Positions 1-7,564 of a stretch of DNA of 23,844 bases are shown here, piece by piece (the stretch's first letter is position 1; the number at the start of each line of letters is the position of its first letter). The position numbers and the translations under genes were made by a program. The notes beneath the pieces are model-generated. The model saw only the letters and a list, made by a program, of their open reading frames with translations. It made no database searches and was not told where the DNA came from. Source of the DNA: Megamonas hypermegale (lineage in GTDB: Bacteria > Bacillota > Negativicutes > Selenomonadales > Selenomonadaceae); assembly GCA_002314325.1 (NCBI GenBank), contig DCFC01000020.1, positions 1,787 to 25,630 of the forward strand, given 5' to 3'.

Positions 1-104
1 ATAAATTAAGAAATTAAATCTCTTTATCTTATATTGTGCCGCACCAGCACTTTCGTTATTTCGATTTCTTTAACAAGCAAAGAAATCGATAAATAGAAAT
101 TTAT
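1..104. repeat. 104-bp repeat, left copy (inverted partner of the right end)
   Basis: The first 104 bases match the reverse complement of the last 104 bases of the window with 5 mismatches (positions 22, 45, 46, 49 and 55) and no gaps. Positions 56-104 are identical. The copy contains a perfect 11-bp hairpin, 61-71 with 79-89, around a 7-base loop. Its ends carry a short inverted repeat (ATAAATT and AATTTAT). Its inner edge at 104 is the last base of the stop codon of the PHP phosphatase gene. It may continue beyond the window. There is no T-run after the hairpin, so it is not an obvious intrinsic terminator. Confidence 0.9.
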
Positions 105-955
105 TAACCTAATTGCGTAATAGTTGCTTTGCGCTCATTAAATTGCAGGCAGGTTGTATAACCGAATGATTTGGCATAAGCGATTGCCTCATCTATATAA
201 TTGCCGCAATGCTGCGGTTCATGCGCATCAGACGAGGTGATTATCAGCAGATTGTAATCATGCGCGATTTTCATAAAATCGGGATACGGTGATATTTCCT
301 GTATCGGATAGCGGTAGTATGTACCGGTGTTGACATCCACAGCCATATGAGCTTTTTGCAGGGCTTTTGCCACGCGGATTAAATAAGGCGTTACATCAAA
401 ATCAGGCAGATTTTTAAACAGGCGGATATTGAACGGGTGCCCTAAAATATCGTAAATCTGGGAATGGCAGAGTTTTTCCACTTCCTGTGTGTACCATTCG
501 TATATTTCTTTCAAATCGTGATTGTTCCATTCATCTTTAATCTGCGAAGAGTCATATGCCCAGCCGTGCAGAAAATGAACGGAGCCGATGATATAATCAA
601 ATTTGTAAGGAGCTAAAATCTCGCGCACTTTGTCCTGGTTTTGGAAATTGCAGACTTCAATGCCGATTTTCACTTTGTAGCCGAGTGCGCGCAGTTTTTG
701 GATAAAGTTGAAATAATCGTCTAAGGTGTATTTGAATTTGTTTTTTTTCAGCCATTGCTGCTGAAATGTGCCGACAAATGAATTGTCCAGGATTAAATCC
801 TGATAATACAGCTCTTTGAATTCAGGAAAGGTATGGCTGTGTTCGGAGATGCCAATTTCATCGAGTCGGTGTGCTTTGGCACTGTCGAAAAAACCTTTAA
901 CCCATTGTTCGTCATAGGAGCCGTATTCAAAGTGCATATGGTAATCTAATTTCAT
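104..955 (-). CDS. PHP-domain phosphatase, histidinol-phosphatase (HisJ) type
   Basis: This 283-residue protein has the PHP metal-dependent phosphoesterase fold. The metal-binding positions are visible in order: H6-x-H8 in the N-terminal DYHMH, E38-H39 in ISEHS, E100, H127, H173 in ILGHP, and D243-x-H245 in SSDAH. Length and motif order match the HisJ/HisK group, which hydrolyses L-histidinol phosphate in histidine biosynthesis. No other his gene is nearby, so the substrate is an inference and another phosphate monoester is possible. The ATG follows a purine-rich GAAAGAAG stretch. The gene lies 24 bp downstream of the HAD phosphatase gene on the same strand and is probably cotranscribed with it. 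Its TAA stop touches the 104-bp repeat. Confidence 0.85.
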   Translation of the reverse strand: MKLDYHMHFEYGSYDEQWVKGFFDSAKAHRLDEIGISEHSHTFPEFKELYYQDLILDNSFVGTFQQQWLKKNKFKYTLDDYFNFIQKLRALGYKVKIGIEVCNFQNQDKVREILAPYKFDYIIGSVHFLHGWAYDSSQIKDEWNNHDLKEIYEWYTQEVEKLCHSQIYDILGHPFNIRLFKNLPDFDVTPYLIRVAKALQKAHMAVDVNTGTYYRYPIQEISPYPDFMKIAHDYNLLIITSSDAHEPQHCGNYIDEAIAYAKSFGYTTCLQFNERKATITQLG

Positions 956-979
956 ATTGGCATCTTCTTTCTTGTAAAT

Positions 980-1777
980 TTATTTTTGTTCTGCCAACAG
1001 TTGGCGGATAGTGCGCATTACGCCGTTTTCGTAGTTCGGCGGCGCTATGAAGCGGGCGACTTTTTTCAGTTCAGGGATGGCGTTTTCCATAGCGTAGCTG
1101 TAGTATACGGATTGCAGCATTTCGTAATCGTTCAGGTAATCGCCGAATGCCACGCATTCTTCCGGTTTAATGTTTAATTTTTCCTGCAGTTTTCTGATGG
1201 CGAGACCTTTGTTGGCGCCGACAGGCATGATATCCACCCATATTTCACTGCTTAAGACGACCTGCACTTTTCCGTTGAGCGGCTGCAGCTTATTATAAAT
1301 ATTCTCGCGGGCATGATGATTGAGTGCATCACAGAGGGAGAATTTGATGATGTCGTCATCTATCTGGGAGAAATCTTTTATAACAGTATAATGGGTGAAA
1401 TAAAGATTTAGCTCTGCCAGAAAGGCAGGGTGCTGCGATACGACGTAGGAACTTTTTTTACCGCTGACGACAACGAAGATGTCAGGCAGTTTTAGTGCCT
1501 GTTCCAGTACGAGCGACACATTATCCGGCGAAAGCGTATAAGAGAACAGTTCCTTGTCATGCTGGCAGACGTAAGTGCCGTTTTCGGAGATGAACAGTAA
1601 ATCGTCTTTGTACTTGGGAAAATGGTAGGCAAGTGCCTGGTACTGGCGGCCGCTGGCAGGTGAAAACATGATGTTTCTGTCTTTCAGCATCTGCATGACT
1701 TCATCAAAATCCTCCGGCAGTCTGTTATTGTCAACGAGCAGTGTTCCGTCCATATCGGAAATAATCCATTTAATCAT
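980..1777 (-). CDS. Cof-type HAD-IIB family phosphatase
   Basis: This 265-residue cytoplasmic hydrolase carries the full set of haloacid dehalogenase motifs. These are the nucleophile motif DMDGTL (D8 and D10), motif II SGR at 42-44, the motif III lysine K190 in GANKG, and motif IV GDYLND with D213 and D217. The large cap between motifs II and III is the C2B type of the Cof/YbiV group, which dephosphorylates sugar phosphates and related metabolites. The exact substrate cannot be read from sequence. The ATG is preceded by a good AAGGAG at 7 bases. The upstream leader contains a copy of the palindromic repeat (1801-1929). The PHP phosphatase gene follows directly. Confidence 0.88.
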   Translation of the reverse strand: MIKWIISDMDGTLLVDNNRLPEDFDEVMQMLKDRNIMFSPASGRQYQALAYHFPKYKDDLLFISENGTYVCQHDKELFSYTLSPDNVSLVLEQALKLPDIFVVVSGKKSSYVVSQHPAFLAELNLYFTHYTVIKDFSQIDDDIIKFSLCDALNHHARENIYNKLQPLNGKVQVVLSSEIWVDIMPVGANKGLAIRKLQEKLNIKPEECVAFGDYLNDYEMLQSVYYSYAMENAIPELKKVARFIAPPNYENGVMRTIRQLLAEQK

Positions 1778-1800
1778 AAAAAACTCCTTTGTAGTTAATA

Positions 1801-1929
1801 ACCCGTTGTGTTAGTAAAACATCGAGATGTTAAGTCAGCAGTATAATAATTTATATTCGTTCGATGTTGGCACTTGACCTCGCTAAATATAAATTATTAT
1901 ACTGCTTTGGAAAATCAACTAGCACAATA
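1801..1929. repeat. Dispersed palindromic element, copy 1
   Basis: This 129-bp element recurs at 18015-18142 in the same orientation, with roughly nine bases in ten identical and one single-base indel. It forms a nested inverted repeat. The outer arms are 1806-1815 and 1918-1927 (10 bp, one G-T pair). The inner arms are 1837-1857 and 1886-1906, a perfect 21-bp stem around a 28-base loop. This copy lies between the second tRNA terminator and the HAD phosphatase gene, so it would be in that gene's leader if transcription starts upstream. It contains no ORF. Confidence 0.85.
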
Positions 1930-2006
1930 GGTATAATTTTGATTACAAAAAAAGTTTACCATAAAAATATTTTTAGTGAAAGGCGGATATTTAGCCGGAT
2001 AAAATA

Positions 2007-2041
2007 AAAAAGGAGGAAAGAACGTGTCTTTCCTCCTTTTT
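2007..2041 (-). terminator. Second intrinsic terminator behind the tRNA operon
   Basis: A perfect 15-bp stem (2007-2021 with 2027-2041) with a 5-base loop has an A-run on its left side, which reads as a U-run on the minus strand. A shorter T-run on the right could allow bidirectional function, but there is no plus-strand gene upstream. It acts as a backup behind the first terminator and separates the tRNA operon from the HAD phosphatase gene. Confidence 0.8.
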
Positions 2042-2049
2042 ACGGGCAT

Positions 2050-2078
2050 AAAAAAACTACCCAATAGAGAGAGGGTAG
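2050..2078 (-). terminator. Intrinsic terminator of the tRNA operon
   Basis: On the minus strand a 6-bp stem, CTACCC with GGGTAG (2057-2062 and 2073-2078), with a 10-base loop is followed by seven T residues (plus-strand A-run 2050-2056). It starts 14 bases past the 3' end of the last tRNA. Confidence 0.75.
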
Positions 2079-2091
2079 GTACTTATTTATA

Positions 2092-2167
2092 TGGTGGGCG
2101 GTAACAGGATCGAACTGCTGACATCCTGCTTGTAAGGCAGGCGCTCTCCCAGCTGAGCTAACCGCCC
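2092..2167 (-). tRNA. tRNA-Val (UAC anticodon), copy 1
   Basis: This 76-base gene folds as a complete cloverleaf with acceptor stem GGGCGGT/ACCGCCC, a five-pair anticodon stem CCTGC/GCAGG, and loop CTTACAA giving anticodon TAC. The 3' CCA is encoded. It is the last gene of the six-gene tRNA operon and is identical in every base to the Val gene at 2371-2446. Confidence 0.97.
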
Positions 2168-2204
2168 ATATTATAAAACTCCTTTTGTGAGGAGAATAAT
2201 TAAA

Positions 2205-2280
2205 TGGTGCCTCAGAGCGGAATCGAACCACTGACACGGGGATTTTCAGTCCCCTGCTCTACCGACTGAGCTACCGAGGC
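2205..2280 (-). tRNA. tRNA-Phe (GAA anticodon)
   Basis: This 76-base gene has acceptor stem GCCTCGG, anticodon stem GGGGA/TCCCC, and loop CTGAAAA giving anticodon GAA. The T-arm GGTTCGATTCC and encoded CCA are present. It is fifth in transcription order. Confidence 0.97.
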
Positions 2281-2289
2281 AAATAAAAA

Positions 2290-2366
2290 TGGCGACCCGA
2301 AGGGGACTTGAACCCCTGACCTCCGCCGTGACAGGGCGGCATTCTAACCAACTAAACTACCGGGCC
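2290..2366 (-). tRNA. tRNA-Asp (GUC anticodon)
   Basis: This 77-base gene has acceptor stem GGCCCGG, anticodon stem CCGCC/GGCGG, and loop CTGTCAC giving anticodon GTC. The discriminator base is G, as expected for aspartate, and CCA is encoded. It is fourth in transcription order, with only four bases between it and the upstream Val gene. Confidence 0.97.
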
Positions 2367-2370
2367 GTGG

Positions 2371-2446
2371 TGGTGGGCGGTAACAGGATCGAACTGCTGA
2401 CATCCTGCTTGTAAGGCAGGCGCTCTCCCAGCTGAGCTAACCGCCC
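2371..2446 (-). tRNA. tRNA-Val (UAC anticodon), copy 2
   Basis: This is a base-for-base duplicate of the Val gene at 2092-2167, with anticodon TAC and encoded CCA. It is third in transcription order. The two identical genes bracket the Asp and Phe genes. Confidence 0.97.
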
Positions 2447-2481
2447 ATTTTATATAACCTCTTATCGAAGTGTTTATAAAA

Positions 2482-2556
2482 TGGTGACGCGTATGGGATT
2501 CGAACCCATGAAGCCGCCGTGAAAGGGCGGTGTCTTAACCACTTGACCAACGCGCC
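2482..2556 (-). tRNA. tRNA-Glu (UUC anticodon)
   Basis: This 75-base gene has acceptor stem GGCGCGT, anticodon stem CCGCC/GGCGG, and loop CTTTCAC giving anticodon TTC. CCA is encoded. It is second in transcription order. Confidence 0.97.
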
Positions 2557-2569
2557 ATATTTTATTAGA

Positions 2570-2645
2570 TGGTGGCTCACCCGAGATTCGAACTCGGGAC
2601 ACCCTGATTAAAAGTCAGGTGCTCTGCCAACTGAGCTAGTGAACC
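2570..2645 (-). tRNA. tRNA-Lys (UUU anticodon)
   Basis: This 76-base gene has acceptor stem GGTTCAC, anticodon stem CCTGA/TCAGG, and loop CTTTTAA giving anticodon TTT. CCA is encoded. It is the first gene of the operon and lies about 25 bases from the predicted transcription start. Confidence 0.97.
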
Positions 2646-2677
2646 ACTTGCTACGCTGTCGCTTGACAACGTAGATT

Positions 2678-2706
2678 ATTATATAGAAGATTGGCGGAAA
2701 TGTCAA
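2678..2706 (-). promoter_or_regulatory. Strong sigma-70-type promoter of the tRNA operon
   Basis: The minus strand shows a perfect TTGACA (2701-2706), a 17-base spacer and a perfect TATAAT (2678-2683). Upstream (2707-2755) are several A- and T-tracts that resemble an UP element. The start site should fall near 2671. A hairpin (2651-2674, ten pairs including one G-U, 4-base loop) fills the leader just before tRNA-Lys. Confidence 0.88.
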
Positions 2707-2770
2707 CACCTTTTTCGAAAAAAATTTGAACTTTTTTCGAAAAACTTTTATTTGAGGGAGAAAAGCCTTG

Positions 2771-5515
2771 TCAGATAAGGATTTGCGCTGTGCTGCCCTG
2801 TTCATTTTTTTTCGTGATTTGAATTTGTCTGTCGATTTTTTCTTTCAGTTCGTTTACATGGGAAATAATGCCGATTAATTTTGTCTGTTCCGTTAATCCG
2901 TTTAAAACTTTTATTGACTGCATGAGCGAGTCGCTGTCGAGCGAGCCGAACCCTTCGTCAATGAACATAGTGTCCAGATGAATGCCGCCGGCAAAAGACT
3001 GGATTTCATCGGCAAGGCCGAGCGCCAGCGACAAGGAGGCTTTGAAAGCTTCGCCGCCGGAAAGTGTTTTTACGCTGCGCACTGTGCCGTTGTAGTGGTC
3101 GATGACATCGAGCTCCAACCCTGTCTGAAAACGCAGCTGTTCACTGTTTTCACAGCGTTTCAGCTCGTACTGTCCCTGACTCATCAGCATGAGGCGGGTG
3201 TTAGCACGGATGATGATGCGGTCGAAGTAGTGCATTTGCACATATGTTTCGAGCATGATGCGTTCCTTGCCGGAAACAGAGCCGGTAGCTGTGTCGTACA
3301 GTGCTTTCATATTCGTGTATAATTTTTCGCAGGCCGATAATTTATCAAGCTGCTTGATGAGCTTTTGGCGCGTCTGGCTGTTGGTGCTGATGCGGGTATG
3401 AAGCGTTTGCGTTTTCTGGTTCAGCTGATTTTTTTCCTGTTGCAGTTGCTGCTGCATTGAAGATAATTCCGCTGCATTTTGCTTTTGCGGTGAAATCTGC
3501 TGCTGGATTGAACGCAGTGAAGCCTTGTATTCGGTGATTTTTTTCTGCAAGGTTTCCCATTTATTTTGCGCCTGAAGCATATTTTCTTTCAGCGTTGTCT
3601 GTTTCTGCCGGTAGATTTGCAGCTGATTTTGCGCCGTCTGTTCATCATCGAATAAGAGGCTTTGTTTTAAATCGGCGATTTCTTTGACTGTGTGCTTGGT
3701 GTCCGCCTCTGCCTGGGTGATAAAACGGGTAAGTTCAAGCTGCGTATTTTGCAGCTTCTTCTGCATGGCAGTCGTTTGTTCGCTTATCTGTGTCAGTTGT
3801 TCCTTTTGCTGCAGCTGCTCTGTCTGTTGGTGCAGTTTTTCAGTAAGAAGCGATTTATCCGCTTGAAGGGTTGTCTGTTCTTTTGTAAGAAGTGCATTCA
3901 ACAGTGTTTTGTCTTCAGTGCGGAAAAGCTGCTGAGCTTGACGGAGAATTTCCGTGTTCATATTTTGACCTTTACCGGCGATTTCGCCCAATTCACTGCT
4001 CAGCTTATTCAGTTTCTGCGTCATTTTATCGAGTTGCTGCTTTGTCTGTTCCAGTTCTATTTGCGTCGGTGCATGGCTGGATTTTTGCGCAGGGCGGGGA
4101 TGATGAAGCGAGCCGCAGACGGGACACGGCGTATCCGGTTTTAAGCTGTCAGCCAGAATACCGGCCTGTTCGGCAAGAAATGCGTAATACTGCTGATCGT
4201 ACGTCTGACTTAACTGGATATGGGCAGCTGTTTCGTCGTTAAAAGCTTTTTTCCGTCTGGAATATTCCCGGCGGTACTGCTGATAAAGCGCTAAGTCGCT
4301 GTTTAATTTATCGAGTTTATCCTGCTTTTGCTGCAGTTTTTCCAGAGCGGATTTTGTCTTTTCCATCTGGGCGGAAATATTATTTAAGGCGTTCAACTTC
4401 GCCGTTATGTTTAAAATATTTTCTTCCAGTGCGGTGAGCTGTTTTTGCGTATCGGTTAAAAGCCTCTTTTTTGTTTGCAGTGACTGCTGCTGTTTTTGTT
4501 GAATTGTTTGCAGTTTTGTTATTCGGGCGTAGTTTGGCAGCTCGGTTGTTATTTGAGCAATTTTAACGGCAAGCTTTGGCGTATTTTTTTCGTAATCTGT
4601 TTGGCGTTCGAGATAAATTTTTTCCCAGTCTGCCAGACTGTCTTGATTGTCATGAAGAAATTTTTGGATTTTTTGCTGTTCCTGCAGTAGTTTTTCCTGC
4701 CGCTTGTGTTCGTTTAGCGTTTCGTTTAGCTTGAAAAGCTCGTCTTCACGGTTTTTTAAAGCTGCTTCTGTTTCCGCCAAAATTTGGCGGTCATTTTCAA
4801 TCATCTGTTCAAGTTTTTGGGGATATTCAGCGGGCAGAATTGCTGCTGTTTTGTCCGTTGTTTCGGGCAGAGTGATATTTTCGATATATTGGTTGATACT
4901 GTTGTTAATCAGCAGAAAATCCTTTTTGAGTGCGTTGAATTTTTCCTTTAATTTGTCCTGCAAAATTTGATACGGCTTCGTGTTGAAAATGCGGCGGAAA
5001 ATCTCGCTGCGTTCTTTGGTGGTGGCGTAAATAAGGCGGAGAAACTCGCCCTGGGCAATCATGGCTATCTGCGTGAACTGGTTGGCATCAAGCCCGATGA
5101 GTTCGATTACGGCGCTGTTTACATCTTTAATGCCGGTTACGGGCTGTTTATTGTCAGGCAGAATGAATGTGGCATTGGCTTTTTCTTTGACGAAGCCTTC
5201 GCCTTTTTTGGCGGGACGCAGATATTCGGGATTGCGGCGGATAGTGTATTCTTTGTGATTATAGGCAAAAACCATTTCCACGTATGTCGGTGTCGCGCTG
5301 TCGGCGTATTTGCTGCGCAGCATGTCCGCTGAACGGAAATTGCCGCTTGTCTGCCCGTACAGAGCAAACGTTATGGCGTCGAATATCGTCGTCTTGCCCG
5401 CGCCTGTATCGCCGGTAATAAGGTACAGCCCCTTTTCGCCGAGCTGGCTTAAATCGAGCTGGCAGGTACCGGCATACGGGCCGAAAGCGGAGATGGTGAG
5501 TTGTAAAGGACGCAT
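2771..5515 (-). CDS. sbcC: Exonuclease SbcC, Rad50-like ATPase subunit
   Basis: This 914-residue protein is the ATPase and tether subunit of the SbcCD nuclease, which cleaves DNA hairpins and processes double-strand ends. Walker A is GDTGAGKTT at 35-43. A long glutamine-rich coiled coil runs from about 180 to 780 and is broken in the middle by the zinc hook CPVC (C464 and C467). The C-terminal lobe has signature LSGGE at 818-822 and Walker B ending in FIDE at 851-854, followed by a D-loop SLD. I place the start at the ATG ending at 5515, which overlaps the sbcD stop as TAATG and has GGGAGG seven bases upstream. A longer reading from 5530 would place that Shine-Dalgarno inside the gene. It is the last gene of the pth-to-sbcC operon. 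Confidence 0.95.
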   Translation of the reverse strand: MRPLQLTISAFGPYAGTCQLDLSQLGEKGLYLITGDTGAGKTTIFDAITFALYGQTSGNFRSADMLRSKYADSATPTYVEMVFAYNHKEYTIRRNPEYLRPAKKGEGFVKEKANATFILPDNKQPVTGIKDVNSAVIELIGLDANQFTQIAMIAQGEFLRLIYATTKERSEIFRRIFNTKPYQILQDKLKEKFNALKKDFLLINNSINQYIENITLPETTDKTAAILPAEYPQKLEQMIENDRQILAETEAALKNREDELFKLNETLNEHKRQEKLLQEQQKIQKFLHDNQDSLADWEKIYLERQTDYEKNTPKLAVKIAQITTELPNYARITKLQTIQQKQQQSLQTKKRLLTDTQKQLTALEENILNITAKLNALNNISAQMEKTKSALEKLQQKQDKLDKLNSDLALYQQYRREYSRRKKAFNDETAAHIQLSQTYDQQYYAFLAEQAGILADSLKPDTPCPVCGSLHHPRPAQKSSHAPTQIELEQTKQQLDKMTQKLNKLSSELGEIAGKGQNMNTEILRQAQQLFRTEDKTLLNALLTKEQTTLQADKSLLTEKLHQQTEQLQQKEQLTQISEQTTAMQKKLQNTQLELTRFITQAEADTKHTVKEIADLKQSLLFDDEQTAQNQLQIYRQKQTTLKENMLQAQNKWETLQKKITEYKASLRSIQQQISPQKQNAAELSSMQQQLQQEKNQLNQKTQTLHTRISTNSQTRQKLIKQLDKLSACEKLYTNMKALYDTATGSVSGKERIMLETYVQMHYFDRIIIRANTRLMLMSQGQYELKRCENSEQLRFQTGLELDVIDHYNGTVRSVKTLSGGEAFKASLSLALGLADEIQSFAGGIHLDTMFIDEGFGSLDSDSLMQSIKVLNGLTEQTKLIGIISHVNELKEKIDRQIQITKKNEQGSTAQILI

Positions 5516-6648
5516 TATTTTCCCTCCCATATTGCAGCGATTAAATCCTGCATAATCTGTGACTGTGTTTCATTGAGCGGCTGATTATTCTGCAATTTGT
5601 AAAATTCGCCGAACAGCTCCAGCGGTGCTTTGGCTGTATTTATATCGACAGCTTCGATAGTGTTTCTTGTGCGGGTGCGTATATTGTCGTAGTCGAGCTG
5701 CATAATGTTGGGGTAGATGGAACGCAGGCGGCCGATAGCGTCGGGTACATCCTCCTCGTCGGTCAGGGTAGCCAAAATATAATCGTCCGTATCGGTGCCG
5801 ATATAATTTTGCCGGTCAGTAAGTTCAGCGTATGTTCCTTTGATTTTGCGCATATCGTGCAGCGGTTTTACGGGATAGGCGGTGATATCCATCTGTCCCT
5901 TTGCTTTAATATCGATAACGGTGGCGCATTTTTGCTGATTGGCTTCGGAAAAGGAATATTTCAGCAAAGTGCCGCAGTAGCGGATGCTGTCGCGCAGAAT
6001 GGTCTGCGGTGTATGGATATGGCCGAGTGCCACGTAATCGAAAGCGTCGAACACATGAGCGTCGACATTGTCGAGACCGCCGACGACGATTTCCTCCGAG
6101 TCGGAAAGGACGGCTCCCGTGACGAATTGATGAGCGATTAAAATATTGCGTTCGTCTTTATTCAGCGGCAGATTGTTTAAAACGGCTTGTACTGCTTCGG
6201 TGTAGGAATTTATTTTCTCATCAGGAAAAAACGGCCGCACTGTAGCCGGTTTAATGAAGGGCAATAAATAAAAATTGATTTTGCCGTAAGCGTCATTTAG
6301 ACTAATTGGTTTAATCTGTCCGTTATATACGGGAGAGATGTAAATATTATTCTGGCTGAATATATGAGCACCGAAAGACAACCGTTCTGCACTGTCGTGA
6401 TTTCCGCTGATAATAAAAACGGGCAGATTTAATTCTGCCCAGAAGTTAAGGAAATCATCAAAAAGCTGAACGGCTCCGGCGGATGGAATTTGCCGGTCAA
6501 AAACGTCACCGGCGATGATTACGGCTTCGATATGCGTATCTTTTGCCAGTTTAAATATCTGCCGGTTGACATGATACTGGTCTTCCAGCAGGGAAAAATT
6601 ATTCAAGCGTTTGCCGAAATGAAGGTCAGAAAGATGAAGAATTTTCAT
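5515..6648 (-). CDS. sbcD: Exonuclease SbcD, Mre11-like nuclease subunit
   Basis: This 377-residue calcineurin-like phosphoesterase provides the Mn-dependent nuclease of SbcCD. Its metal-binding motifs appear in order: DLH at 8-10, GDVFD with D48, GNHD at 82-85, H173 in IAHQF, and GHIH at 209-212. A C-terminal capping and SbcC-binding region follows. Length fits the family (about 370-400). The start is an ATG with AAGGAAA upstream. Its TAA shares one base with the sbcC start codon, so translation of the two is probably coupled. The PaaK-like gene lies 19 bp upstream on the same strand. Confidence 0.95.
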   Translation of the reverse strand: MKILHLSDLHFGKRLNNFSLLEDQYHVNRQIFKLAKDTHIEAVIIAGDVFDRQIPSAGAVQLFDDFLNFWAELNLPVFIISGNHDSAERLSFGAHIFSQNNIYISPVYNGQIKPISLNDAYGKINFYLLPFIKPATVRPFFPDEKINSYTEAVQAVLNNLPLNKDERNILIAHQFVTGAVLSDSEEIVVGGLDNVDAHVFDAFDYVALGHIHTPQTILRDSIRYCGTLLKYSFSEANQQKCATVIDIKAKGQMDITAYPVKPLHDMRKIKGTYAELTDRQNYIGTDTDDYILATLTDEEDVPDAIGRLRSIYPNIMQLDYDNIRTRTRNTIEAVDINTAKAPLELFGEFYKLQNNQPLNETQSQIMQDLIAAIWEGK

Positions 6649-6667
6649 GATGGTTTTCCTTTATGAG

Positions 6668-7561
6668 TTATAAATTCAGTTTAATGGTAGCAAGGGTACG
6701 ACCGCATTTGCAGGTATTTTTGCTTAAACTTGCCGATATGCCGGTCTGAAAACGGATAATCGGCATGGCTTCAAATGTTAGCGGCGTGATGACGAGCGAG
6801 CCGTCGACAATTTCCGGATAGAGATAATCGTCCTGAATATGCAGCTGATTTTCCTCGCAGGTGAAAAATATACCGGCAAGACCGAAATATCTGGACATAT
6901 AAATTTTCGGCAATGTGCATTGCAGTTTCGTTTCAATTTCTTCCAGCAGCGTATCTTTTTGGAAGGTATGAACGAGCGCGATAATTTTCGGCGGCAGAAT
7001 ATCCGGTGCCCTGTCCAGTATTTCTTGTAAATTTTTGGCGGTGGTGATGAGCGTATTGGCATTGAAGATATTGGCTACATCAATAACTGCCTGTACGTCG
7101 TTGCACGGAATGACGGTAGCTCCGAGCGCTTCGGCGGCATAATGCAGGTCCAAAAGATATTGCGAACTGTATTTACCGCAGATGATGACGGTGGAGGCTC
7201 TGTTGATATCATTGCTGGCAAGAGCGCGTACAGTGATATCCATATTTCTGGCGATGTCGTCGGCTGTGAACCCGCGGTAAAGACCGCTGATGGTTTTGCC
7301 GAGACGCAAGGTGGAGCTGATAGGCACGGTCAGAAGCTCCATTGTATCGGCTCGTTTTAATTCGTCTACAGTGGAAAGCGGCAATTTTGGGATATCGTCA
7401 AACTCTTTAATATCATTCGGTGTTATATGCGCTTTCGTGTATTTATCATGATAAAAAGAAGATTTTTCATAAGCCCAGCACAGTGTTTTTAAAAATCGCT
7501 GTAAAATCAGTTCTTTTTTCATATCGGCCGGCATCATTTCAATTTTCGGATTGGAAATCAT
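6668..7561 (-). CDS. Truncated PaaK-like (phenylacetate-CoA ligase family) protein, probable pseudoenzyme
   Basis: This 297-residue protein resembles the N-terminal and core region of PaaK-type adenylate-forming CoA ligases. The N-terminal FYHDKY region, the central domain, and a C-terminal stretch corresponding to the PaaK run ending RYRTGD...CxCGRT are recognisable. Key parts are absent. The region expected to hold the Gly/Ser/Thr-rich ATP loop (SSGTTGKP in PaaK) reads STLRLGKTISG at 83-93. The TGD aspartate is replaced by I275 after R270. The protein ends just after C284-x-CGR, so the roughly 100-residue C-terminal domain is missing, although the frame is open and there is a good AAGGAG. 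It starts 3 bp after the radical SAM gene. A binding, scaffold or changed catalytic role is possible. Family placement is by eye. Confidence 0.65.
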   Translation of the reverse strand: MISNPKIEMMPADMKKELILQRFLKTLCWAYEKSSFYHDKYTKAHITPNDIKEFDDIPKLPLSTVDELKRADTMELLTVPISSTLRLGKTISGLYRGFTADDIARNMDITVRALASNDINRASTVIICGKYSSQYLLDLHYAAEALGATVIPCNDVQAVIDVANIFNANTLITTAKNLQEILDRAPDILPPKIIALVHTFQKDTLLEEIETKLQCTLPKIYMSRYFGLAGIFFTCEENQLHIQDDYLYPEIVDGSLVITPLTFEAMPIIRFQTGISASLSKNTCKCGRTLATIKLNL

Positions 7562-7564
7562 AGC

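Noticed and set aside
1930..2006. Promoter for the HAD/PHP phosphatase pair
   Set aside because: A promoter is expected here on the minus strand, but no hexamer pair with acceptable spacing stands out from the AT-rich background.
2707..2770. Terminator for sbcC in the AT-rich gap before the tRNA promoter
   Set aside because: Only weak pairings such as CTTTT/AAAAG with an 11-base loop and short TTTTTCGAAAAA palindromes are visible. They may equally be UP-element A-tracts, so I list no terminator.
3692..4144. Open frames on the plus strand inside sbcC
   Set aside because: The glutamine-rich coiled coil of SbcC gives leucine- and cysteine-rich reverse frames. No start site or domain supports a gene.
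5515..5530. Longer N-terminus of SbcC starting at 5530
   Set aside because: The product MGGKI before MRPLQL is not part of the family, and its codons are the GGGAGG Shine-Dalgarno of the ATG that overlaps the sbcD stop.
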